Assembly: GCF_014649735.1 (NCBI RefSeq)
Contig: NZ_BMTP01000001.1
Span: 434,001 to 498,000, forward strand
Origin: Streptomyces lavendofoliae
GTDB lineage: Bacteria > Actinomycetota > Actinomycetes > Streptomycetales > Streptomycetaceae
Direction: 5' to 3'
Length of the DNA: 64,000 nt
Of this stretch, positions 9,310-15,281 are shown piece after piece. How positions within the stretch are numbered: position 1 is the stretch's first letter; each line of letters begins with the position of its first letter. The notes under the pieces are model-generated. The model did no database searches and had not been told where the DNA came from. It worked only from the letters and a program-made list of their open reading frames with translations. Position numbers and translations under genes: made by a program.

Positions 9310-10071
9310 ATGAGGCACACTCGCCGAAATGGTCTGGTCACACTGATGGCCACGGGCGGCGCGCTCGCTCTGGCGGCGGGATATGCGCACGCCGACTCCG
9401 ACGCGGCCGGCGCGACGGCCGAATCGCCGGGGGTGATCTCCGGCAACGCCATCCAGCTGCCGGTGAACCTCCCGGTCAACATCTGCGGTAACACCGTCAA
9501 CGTGGTCGGGCTGCTCAACCCCGCGGCCGGCAACACGTGCCAGAACAAGGGCGGCGGTCACCAGCACAAGGACCGTCCCGGCACCTCGCACGGCGGCCAC
9601 GGAAGCACCAACGGCGGCAAGGGCGGCAACGGCGGCGGCGCTTCGGCGGACGGCGCCGCGGTGAAGTCACCCGGCGTGATCTCCGGCAACGGCATCCAGC
9701 TGCCCATCGACCTGCCGGTCAACGCCAGCGGCAACTCCATCAACCTGGTGGGCATCCTCAACCCCACGTTCGGCAACGAGTCGAGCAACGGCGGCGGCAA
9801 GCCGCCCGTCACGCCGCAGAAGCCGCCGAAGGGCAACGAGCCCGTCGCACCGCCCGAGAGCGACGAGCCCGACGCGCCCGACGCGCCGGCCCCGGTGCCC
9901 GCGCCGGCCGACGAGGCCCCCGCCCCGCTGCCGCAGACCAGCTCGACGTCGCTGGCCGCGACCGGTTCCGGCACCGGCCTCATCGGCGTGGGCGTGCCCG
10001 CCGCCATGGGCCTCATGCTCGGCGGAGGGCTCCTGTACCGCCGCTTCCGCCCCGCGGCCGACCGGGCCTGA
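9310..10071 (+). CDS. Long chaplin with sortase (LAxTG) anchor
   Basis: A 253-residue cell-wall protein. A signal peptide (RHTRRNGLVTLMATGGALALAAGYAHA) is followed by a first chaplin domain (SPGVISGNAIQLPVNLPVN, with cysteines in ICGNTV and GNTCQN). A Gly/His/Lys-rich linker leads to a second domain (SPGVISGNGIQLPIDLPVN), then a Pro/Ala/Glu-rich wall-spanning region. The C terminus has LAATG, a hydrophobic helix and RRFRPAADRA. LAxTG is the class E sortase signal used by ChpA-C of S. coelicolor. Chaplins assemble into amyloid-like surface films for aerial growth. The second domain lacks both cysteines (ASGNS; GNESSN). No short chaplin gene is adjacent. Confidence 0.92.
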   Translation: MRHTRRNGLVTLMATGGALALAAGYAHADSDAAGATAESPGVISGNAIQLPVNLPVNICGNTVNVVGLLNPAAGNTCQNKGGGHQHKDRPGTSHGGHGSTNGGKGGNGGGASADGAAVKSPGVISGNGIQLPIDLPVNASGNSINLVGILNPTFGNESSNGGGKPPVTPQKPPKGNEPVAPPESDEPDAPDAPAPVPAPADEAPAPLPQTSSTSLAATGSGTGLIGVGVPAAMGLMLGGGLLYRRFRPAADRA

Positions 10072-10086
10072 CCGACCGCCCGGAGG

Positions 10087-10755
10087 TCACCGCCGCCAGG
10101 CGGCCAGCACCGACTCGATGACCGGTGCCACGCGGGTACGCGCCTGGCGGCGGGGGACACCGCGCATCAACAGCGCGTCGTACTCGCTGTCGAGGTGCCG
10201 GACCGACGCCCGCACCGCCGCCGTGACCGCGCCCTCGTCCAGTGCCCGCCCCGCCGCCGTGCGCCCGACCCTGCCGCTTCCGCGCTCCCCGGCGTGCGCC
10301 GCGATCCCGGCCGCCCGCTCCGGCGGGCAGCCGGGGAACAGGCGCAGGATCTCGGCGGCCAGCGCGGACCGGAACCGTACGTCCTCGGCGGCCCGCCGCT
10401 CCGCGTCCCGGGCCCGCCGCCGGGCCCGCGCCTCGGCGTCGGCCAGGCACGCCGACTCCGCCCGCGCGAGGGCGGCCTCCTCCACGAGGATGCCCTGGCG
10501 CTCGTAGCGCGTACGGCGCCGGTTGTGGCGTACCACCACCGCCCACAGCCCGCTGGCCTCCCGGGCCCGGCGGGTCAGCGCCGCGTCGCCACGCGGCAGG
10601 TAGACCAGGTGGCCGAGGTCGGCGCAGTCCAGACAGAGGGGCGCGTGGAACTCCAGGACGAGCCGGGGGAGGGGCCCGCCGCGGCACTCCGCGCAGTGGC
10701 GGCGCTTGAGCGGCACGATCACCACCAGCGGCGCCGGCACCCCTTGGCCCGCCAT
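10087..10755 (-). CDS. DUF2293 domain-containing protein
   Basis: A 222-residue cytosolic protein. The N terminus has a possible zinc site (RRHCAECRGG ... LCLDCADLGHLVYLPRGD). The middle is an Arg/Ala/Glu-rich helix (about 95-125) that may be a coiled coil. The C-terminal domain contains LFPGCPPERAAGIAAHAGERGSGRVGR, then VRHLDSEYDALLMRGVPR, as in DUF2293 proteins. The function of the family is unknown. The start is 1 bp from the stop of the upstream small membrane protein gene on the same strand, so they form a two-gene operon. Confidence 0.78.
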   Translation of the reverse strand: MAGQGVPAPLVVIVPLKRRHCAECRGGPLPRLVLEFHAPLCLDCADLGHLVYLPRGDAALTRRAREASGLWAVVVRHNRRRTRYERQGILVEEAALARAESACLADAEARARRRARDAERRAAEDVRFRSALAAEILRLFPGCPPERAAGIAAHAGERGSGRVGRTAAGRALDEGAVTAAVRASVRHLDSEYDALLMRGVPRRQARTRVAPVIESVLAAWRR

Positions 10756-10756
10756 C

Positions 10757-11092
10757 TCAGCGCACGCCCGGTGCCGCGGCCTCGGTGAACGAGGCGAGCG
10801 CCGCCACGTCCGCCTCCGGGCGCCGCTCCCGCTCCGCCTCGTCCCGCGCCTCGTGCATGCGGTGCGTCACCTCGAAGGCCCGGCCGCCGTTGCGCCGGTA
10901 CCAGCGGGCGTTTCGCGCACGCCGGTACTCGTCGACGGCGTCCGCGAAGGCGCTGTACGTCGAAATCCGTTCCCGGCGCAGCTGTTCGGCCCCGGTCAGG
11001 GCGGCGGCGCGCTGTACCGCCCGGCCCTGCGAAAGGTGCGTGACGACCGCGCCGAGCAGGGTGCCGATCACCGTGAGGACCGTCGTCTCCAT
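10757..11092 (-). CDS. Small membrane-anchored helical protein, conserved type
   Basis: A 111-residue protein with an N-terminal hydrophobic helix (METTVLTVIGTLLGAVVTHLS). A charged helical region follows (ERISTYSAFADAVDEYRRARNARWYRRN), likely a cytoplasmic coiled coil. This is typical of short Streptomyces proteins of unknown function; related proteins I recall are somewhat longer, so the C-terminal part may be shortened. A GGGAG ribosome-binding site precedes the ATG. It is the first gene of the operon with the DUF2293 gene and is divergent from the gene at 11152. Confidence 0.65.
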   Translation of the reverse strand: METTVLTVIGTLLGAVVTHLSQGRAVQRAAALTGAEQLRRERISTYSAFADAVDEYRRARNARWYRRNGGRAFEVTHRMHEARDEAERERRPEADVAALASFTEAAAPGVR

Positions 11093-11151
11093 CGATCCGT
11101 ACTCCCGAAAATCGTTCGAGCGGGGCGCGCCGGTACTGCTTCAATTCCCCC

Positions 11152-11889
11152 GTGGCAACGACACGACTCAATCAGATCATCGCCGTCGAGAAGGGCGTCA
11201 AGGCCAAGGCGCAGCAGGACCTGGCCGCTGCGCAGCACGGGCTGCAGAAGCCCGCGCTCCTCGCCGGGATCGCCCGGACGTACCAGCCGAAGGACGAGGA
11301 GGGGGAGCAGCTGCCGCCCGAGTCCACCCTCGTGCAGGTCAAGGCCGAGGACGTGCTGCGGGACACGGCGAAGACGCTGACGAGGCTGTTCGACGTCACC
11401 GCCACCAAGGACTGGGCGAACTGCGAGGCCCGCGCGGACGTCGTCGTCGACGGGCGCGTACTGGTGGCCGGCGCGCCGGTCGCGTATCTCCTCTTCCTGG
11501 AGAAGCAGTTGGCGGACATGGCCGGCTTCCTCCGTAAGCTGCCAGTGCTCGACGCCGCCGAGTCCTGGAGCCAGGACCCGTCGACCGACGCCTGGAAGAC
11601 GGAGCCGGTACGGACGGTGCGCACCAAGAAGGTGCCGCGCAATCATGTGAAGGCCGAGGCGACGGACAAGCACCCGGCCCAGGTCGAGGTGTACTACGAG
11701 GACGTGCCCGTCGGGTACTGGACCACCGTCAAGTTCTCCGGAGCGCTGCCCGCGCGGCGTGTCAACGAGCTGCTGGAGCGGGTGGACAAGCTCCAGCAGG
11801 CGGTGAAGTTCGCCCGCGAGGAGGCGAACAGCGCGGAGGTCACCGACCAGCGCGTCGGCGACGCCGTGTTCGGCTACCTGTTCGGGTAG
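11152..11889 (+). CDS. Conserved actinobacterial protein of unknown function
   Basis: A 245-residue cytosolic protein. The N terminus is helical and charged (RLNQIIAVEKGVKAKAQQDLAAA). The middle segment runs LVQVKAEDVLRDTAKTLTRL and VAYLLFLEKQLADMAGFLRKLP. A C-terminal helix, RVNELLERVDKLQQAVKFAREEAN, may be a coiled coil. I do not recognise a catalytic motif; it may belong to the DUF7873 family, but I am unsure. The GTG start has no ribosome-binding site (CTTCAATTCCCCC precedes it), so translation may be leaderless. A terminator hairpin (11924-11952) separates it from the structured RNA downstream. Confidence 0.72.
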   Translation: MATTRLNQIIAVEKGVKAKAQQDLAAAQHGLQKPALLAGIARTYQPKDEEGEQLPPESTLVQVKAEDVLRDTAKTLTRLFDVTATKDWANCEARADVVVDGRVLVAGAPVAYLLFLEKQLADMAGFLRKLPVLDAAESWSQDPSTDAWKTEPVRTVRTKKVPRNHVKAEATDKHPAQVEVYYEDVPVGYWTTVKFSGALPARRVNELLERVDKLQQAVKFAREEANSAEVTDQRVGDAVFGYLFG

Positions 11890-11923
11890 CCCGCGCCCGG
11901 CACAGCGGCACACCCACTGGACT

Positions 11924-11952
11924 CCCCGGCCGTACGCACCGTAGGGCCGGGG
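11924..11952 (+). terminator. Terminator hairpin of the gene at 11152
   Basis: An 8-bp GC stem (CCCCGGCC / GGCCGGGG) with a 13-nt loop begins 35 bp after the stop codon. Confidence 0.5.
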
Positions 11953-12052
11953 TGCGCGAGGAGCGCAAAGCTGAAGCTGAAGCTTGTCGTGACGGAGCGG
12001 TTCCCCGTGAGGGGCCGCCCTCAGACTCAGACTATTGCTCCAGACTCAGCAT

Positions 12053-12213
12053 TCGCCGCTCATCGCCGGAACGACCGGGCCCGGAACCCGGTGCGCCGAA
12101 ATGCCGGTTCGACTCCGGCCCGCGCAGCTCGATGCGCGGTCGTCCAAAGGCAGGACGCGGCGACATGAGATTCATCCGGGTCCCACCGCGCCGGCGTGTG
12201 ATGTGAGCGGTGA
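12053..12213 (+). ncRNA. Circularly permuted tRNA-like structured RNA
   Basis: The 3' half of a tRNA comes first. Anticodon-stem strand CGCCG is at 12094-12098, variable loop AAAT at 12099-12102, and the T-arm GCCGG-TTCGACT-CCGGC at 12103-12119. Acceptor strand CCGCGCA is at 12120-12126, then G73-like G12127. After 5 more bases the 5' half follows: acceptor TGCGCGG at 12133-12139, U8-like T12140, D-arm GTCC-AAAGGCA-GGAC at 12142-12156, base 26 at 12157, and CGGCG at 12158-12162. All four tRNA stems pair perfectly (7, 4, 5 and 5 bp), with A14, G18-G19, A21, T54-T55-C56 and A58 in place. The flanks pair outward: 12083-12091 with 12176-12184 (8 of 9), 12064-12069 with 12191-12196 (6 bp), and 12053-12062 with 12204-12213 (10 bp, one G-U). 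No U33-type anticodon loop is seen. Function is unknown; a permuted pseudogene is the main alternative. Confidence 0.62.
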
Positions 12214-12218
12214 CCACA

Positions 12219-12249
12219 GGGCTCGGGGGCCGGCTACGCCCCCGGGCCC
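12219..12249 (+). terminator. Terminator hairpin after the permuted tRNA-like RNA
   Basis: A 12-bp stem (GGGCTCGGGGGC / GCCCCCGGGCCC, one G-U) with loop CGGCTAC starts 5 nt after the outermost helix of the RNA. It may also serve the convergent aminotransferase gene, whose stop is at 12302. Confidence 0.6.
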
Positions 12250-12301
12250 GCTCCCGTTTCCGGGGCCAGGACCCCCGGGTGATGCAGCCGGGTCGTCGGC
12301 G

Positions 12302-13513
12302 CTATTGGCGGTAGCCGCTCAGGAAGCGGCCGATCCGGCTGATGGCCGCGTCGAGGTCGTCGGCGTGGGGGAGCGTCAGGATGCGGAAGTGGTCCGGGCG
12401 GGGCCAGTTGAAGCCCGTGCCCTGGACGACCTGGATCTTCTCGCGCAGCAGCAGGTCCAGCACGAACTTCTCGTCGTCGTGGATGCGGTGCACCTTCGGG
12501 TCGAGGCGGGGGAAGGCGTACAGCGCGCCCTTGGGTTTGACGCACGAGACACCGGGGATGGCGTTGAGCTTCTCCCAGGCCCTGTCGCGCTGCTCGTGGA
12601 GGCGACCGCCCGGGGCGGTCAGCTCGTGGATGGACTGGCGGCCGCCGAGGGCGGCCTGGATGGCGTACTGGGCCGGCGCGTTGGGGCACAGGCGCATGGA
12701 GGCGAGCATGGTGAGCCCTTCCAGGTAGTCGCGCGCGTGCTGCCTGGGGCCGGTGACGACCAGCCAGCCGGAACGGAAGCCGGCGACGCGGTACGTCTTG
12801 GACAGCCCGGAGAAGGTCAGGACGACCAGGTCGGGGGCGAGGGAGGCGGCGGTGTGGTGGACGGCGCCGTCGTACAGGATCTGGTCGTAGATCTCGTCGG
12901 CGAAGACCATCAGCTGGTGGCGGCGGGCGAGGTCGAGGATGCCCTCGACGATCTCACGGGGGTAGACCGCCCCCGTGGGGTTGTTGGGGTTGATGATGAC
13001 GACGGCCCTGGTGCGGTCGGTGATCCTGGAGGCCATGTCGTCCAGGTCCGGGTACCAGTCGGCGGACTCGTCGCACAGGTAGTGGACGGGCCGTCCGCCG
13101 GCGAGGGTGGTGACGGCGGTCCACAGGGGGAAGTCGGGGGCGGGGATCAGGACTTCGTCGCCGTCCTCCAGGAGGGCCTGGACGGCCATGGATACCAGTT
13201 CGGAGACGCCGTTGCCGAGGAAGACGTCGTCCACGTCGACATCGGGGAGGCCGAGGGCCTGGTAGCGCTGGGCCACGGCGCGGCGGGCCGAGAGGACGCC
13301 CTTGGAGTCGGTGTAGCCGTGGGCCCGGGGCAGCATCCGGATCATGTCCTGGACGATCTCCTCGGGAGCCTCGAAGCCGAAGAGCGCCGGGTTGCCCGTG
13401 TTCAGGCGCAGCACGCTGTGACCCGCCTCCTCCAATGCGTTGGCGTGCTCGATCACGGGGCCGCGGATCTCGTAGCAGACCTCACTGAGCTTGCTCGACT
13501 GCCGGAACTCCAT
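12302..13513 (-). CDS. PLP-dependent aminotransferase, alanine-type (AlaA-like)
   Basis: A 403-residue fold-type I aminotransferase. It contains LNTGNPALFGFEAPEEIV, the cofactor-binding HGYTDSKGVLSARRAVA, NPNNPTGAVYPREIVE, ADEIYDQILYDG and the PLP-lysine motif SGLSKTYRVAGFRSGW. Overall similarity is to the AlaA group of glutamate-pyruvate aminotransferases, which make alanine from pyruvate and glutamate. The ATG at 13513 has GGGAGG upstream; an in-frame extension to 13600 overlaps the divergent promoter and is rejected. It is divergent from an HxlR regulator with two operator-like repeats between them, so it is a likely target of that regulator. Confidence 0.88.
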   Translation of the reverse strand: MEFRQSSKLSEVCYEIRGPVIEHANALEEAGHSVLRLNTGNPALFGFEAPEEIVQDMIRMLPRAHGYTDSKGVLSARRAVAQRYQALGLPDVDVDDVFLGNGVSELVSMAVQALLEDGDEVLIPAPDFPLWTAVTTLAGGRPVHYLCDESADWYPDLDDMASRITDRTRAVVIINPNNPTGAVYPREIVEGILDLARRHQLMVFADEIYDQILYDGAVHHTAASLAPDLVVLTFSGLSKTYRVAGFRSGWLVVTGPRQHARDYLEGLTMLASMRLCPNAPAQYAIQAALGGRQSIHELTAPGGRLHEQRDRAWEKLNAIPGVSCVKPKGALYAFPRLDPKVHRIHDDEKFVLDLLLREKIQVVQGTGFNWPRPDHFRILTLPHADDLDAAISRIGRFLSGYRQ

Positions 13514-13541
13514 AGCGCGCGACCTCCCAGAAGTGGTGTTG

Positions 13542-13577
13542 CTTGGTTTTACCAAGTAAGAGCTTGGAAAGTCCAAC
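13542..13577. promoter_or_regulatory. Paired inverted repeats between aminotransferase and HxlR genes
   Basis: CTTGG-TTTTA-CCAAG (13542-13556) is a perfect inverted repeat. CTTGG-AAAGT-CCAAC (13563-13577) repeats it with one mismatch. Their centres are 21 bp apart, two helical turns, as expected for two dimers bound on one face. The second overlaps the -35 region of the HxlR promoter. Confidence 0.6.
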
Positions 13578-13591
13578 AAGTTGTCTAGACT
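13564..13591 (+). promoter_or_regulatory. Leaderless promoter of the HxlR regulator
   Basis: TTGGAA (13564-13569) and TAGACT (13586-13591) are 16 bp apart. The ATG at 13599 lies 7 bp past the -10 box and has no ribosome-binding site, which is the signature of a leaderless transcript. Confidence 0.6.
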
Positions 13592-13598
13592 GCGTCGC

Positions 13599-14270
13599 AT
13601 GCCACGTCGACGAAGCTACGACCAGTTCTGCGCCGCCACCCGTGCCCTGGACGCCGTCGGGGATCGCTGGACCCTGCTGATCGTGCGCGAACTGCTCGCC
13701 GGTCCGCGCCGTTACACCGATCTGCACGCCGATCTGCCGGGTGTCAGCACGGACATGCTCGCCTCGCGGCTGAAGGACATGGAGCGCGACGACCTGGTGA
13801 CCCGTCGCCGCCTCCCGCCGCCCGCCTCGGCGCACGTGTACGAACTGACGGACCGGGGGAGGGGCTTGCTCCCCGTGCTGCGCGCCCTGGCGGCCTGGGG
13901 GCTCCCGGCTCTGGAGGCGCCCCGCCCCACGGACGCGGTGCGGGCGCACTGGTTCGCCATCCCGCTGTTGACCGCCCTGGATGCGGCGGCGACCGGACCG
14001 GGGGTGGTCGAGGTCCGGCTCGACGAGGGCACGTTCCACGCGCGCGTGGGCGGTGACGGCGGCGCGGCGGAGTACGCCGACGGCCCCGCCGCCCCGGAGC
14101 CGGACCTGCGGCTGCGGATGGACGCGGCCACGTGCCTGGCCGTGGCGCGCGGAGCGTTTTCGGTCGCGGAGGGCGTGGCCACCGGGCGGGTCGAGGTCGT
14201 CGGCGCGGTCGGGGACGCCTTCGCGGCCGGGCTGGGCGGCGGGAGTGCCGTCACGTCCGGGGCGGCGTAG
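13599..14270 (+). CDS. HxlR-family transcriptional regulator with SCP2-like C-terminal domain
   Basis: A 223-residue regulator. The N-terminal winged helix matches HxlR: CAATRALDAVGDRWTLLIVREL, then GPRRYTDLHADLPGVSTDMLASRLKDME, then LTDRGRGLLPVLRALAAWG. The C-terminal half (about 125-215) has VVEVRLDEGTFHARVGG and ATCLAVARGAFSVAEGVATGRV, resembling the sterol-carrier (SCP2-like) ligand-binding domain often fused to this type of regulator. It probably senses a small hydrophobic ligand and represses itself and the divergent aminotransferase through the repeats at 13542-13577. The ATG at 13599 is likely leaderless. Confidence 0.85.
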   Translation: MPRRRSYDQFCAATRALDAVGDRWTLLIVRELLAGPRRYTDLHADLPGVSTDMLASRLKDMERDDLVTRRRLPPPASAHVYELTDRGRGLLPVLRALAAWGLPALEAPRPTDAVRAHWFAIPLLTALDAAATGPGVVEVRLDEGTFHARVGGDGGAAEYADGPAAPEPDLRLRMDAATCLAVARGAFSVAEGVATGRVEVVGAVGDAFAAGLGGGSAVTSGAA

Positions 14271-14612
14271 CGGCCGGGGCGGCGGGCGTCGGCGGCGCCA
14301 TGTCGCCAGGACGCGGCCGGCGGGGGAGCGGGGGCGCTGTCATGGCGGACCGTCACGGGGCGAGCGGTGACACGGCCCGCAGCGACGCCGACGAGCCACG
14401 CCGCCCGCCGCTCGCGGCGCGGGCCCCGCGGCCCCGGGTCAGCGGGACGGCCCGACGAGGTGGGCGCCCGGCCCAGGCGCCGTGGAGGAACGGGTGCGGA
14501 GGCCCAGGCGGCGGCCGGCGCCCACGACGGCGCCGTTGTCGACGAAGCGTCGAGGCGGCCGTGGGCGCCGGCGCGGAGGTCGACCCGCCCCGTCCTCGGG
14601 CAGCATGGGGGC
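14271..14612. other. Gene-free interval
   Basis: These 342 bp are GC-rich sequence between the HxlR gene and the uridine kinase-like gene. Frames here are long only because of the base composition and show no recognisable protein. A promoter for the downstream gene should lie here, but I could not identify it. Confidence 0.4.
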
Positions 14613-15245
14613 GTGAAGTTCGAACCGATCACCTGGGAACGCCTGACCGACGCCGTCGCCGCCCACGTGGACGGCCTGGCTCCGGCCGACGGGGGGTCGT
14701 GGCTCAAGGTGGCCGTCGACGGCGCGCCCGCCGCCCGTCCCGAGGGGCCGGCCGGGCTGCTGGCCGAGGCCCTCAGGCTGCGCGGCCGGGCGGTGGCGGC
14801 CGTCGGGACGGGCGGGTTCCTGCGGCCGGCGTCGCTGCGGTACGAGTACGGCAAGGAGGACCCCGACACGTACTACAGCGGCTGGTTCGACACCGGCGCG
14901 CTGTGGCGGGAGGTCTTCGGCCCGCTGGAGCCGGGCGGCAGCGGGAAGGTGCTGCCCGACCTGTGGGACCCGGTCACCGACCGGGCGACCCGCAGTCCGT
15001 ACCGGACGCTGGCCCCCGGCGGGGTCCTGGTGCTGCACGGCCCCTTACTGCTCGGCCACTGGTTCCCCTTCGACCTGACGGTCCACCTGCGTCTGTCGCC
15101 CGGAGCGCTGGCCCGCCGCACGGACCAGCCGTGGACGCTCCCGGCCTTCCGGCGGTACGAGGCCGAGGTCGCCCCGGCCGAGGCCGCCGACGTCGTCGTC
15201 CGCGCCGACGACCCCCGCCACCCCGCCTGGACGGGCCTGCCCTGA
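14613..15245 (+). CDS. Uridine kinase-like protein lacking a P-loop
   Basis: A 210-residue protein collinear with Streptomyces proteins annotated as uridine kinase. It begins with the expected strand and DG motif (WLKVAVDGAPAARPEGPAG), but the glycine-rich GxxxxGKS Walker A is absent. Later family features remain: GFLRPASLRYEYGKEDPDTYY, SGWFDTGALWREV, VLVLHGPLLLGHWFPFDLTVHL, and ARRTDQPWTLPAFRRYE. Either the nucleotide is bound differently or the protein is not an active kinase. The GTG at 14613 has only a weak GGGG upstream. It is convergent with the psuK gene. Confidence 0.65.
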   Translation: MKFEPITWERLTDAVAAHVDGLAPADGGSWLKVAVDGAPAARPEGPAGLLAEALRLRGRAVAAVGTGGFLRPASLRYEYGKEDPDTYYSGWFDTGALWREVFGPLEPGGSGKVLPDLWDPVTDRATRSPYRTLAPGGVLVLHGPLLLGHWFPFDLTVHLRLSPGALARRTDQPWTLPAFRRYEAEVAPAEAADVVVRADDPRHPAWTGLP

Positions 15246-15281
15246 CCGGGGCCCCGTACCCGCCCCGGCCCCCTGCCCGCG

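Larger units (their letters stand above)
11890..12301. other. Gene-free interval with structured RNA and two terminators
   Basis: These 412 bp contain no credible protein gene; apparent frames here are either antisense extensions of the aminotransferase or very short. They hold the terminator of the upstream gene (11924-11952) and a hairpin closed by a GNRA-type GTGA tetraloop (11997-12018). Three CAGACT hexamers follow (12022, 12028, 12041), forming a direct repeat CAGACTCAG at 12022 and 12041. The permuted tRNA-like RNA (12053-12213) and its terminator (12219-12249) complete the interval. No convincing promoter was found for the RNA. Confidence 0.6.

Noticed and set aside
12133..12191. Normal-order tRNA using GCGCGGT/ACCGCGC as acceptor
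   Set aside because: The 7-bp acceptor pairs, but only 28 nt remain after the D-arm and there is no T-arm or 7-nt anticodon loop. The same 5' half fits the upstream 3' half far better.
12053..12213. tmRNA (ssrA), one- or two-piece
   Set aside because: The acceptor is TGCGCGG, not the GGGGC type; the D-arm is a full tRNA D-arm with a 4-bp stem, unlike tmRNA; and no Ala-Ala tag frame is present.
11953..12250. Group I intron arranged as a permuted intron-exon tRNA
   Set aside because: No P7 or other conserved group I core elements could be paired in either flank; the repeats CAGACTCAG have no complementary partner.
12035..13588. Long plus-strand frame of 517 codons opposite the aminotransferase
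   Set aside because: It is an antisense shadow of a gene with complete PLP-enzyme motifs; the translation is low-complexity Gly/Val/Asp.
14271..14612. Protein gene in the interval before the uridine kinase-like gene
   Set aside because: The open frames are composition artefacts without ribosome-binding sites or recognisable protein sequence.
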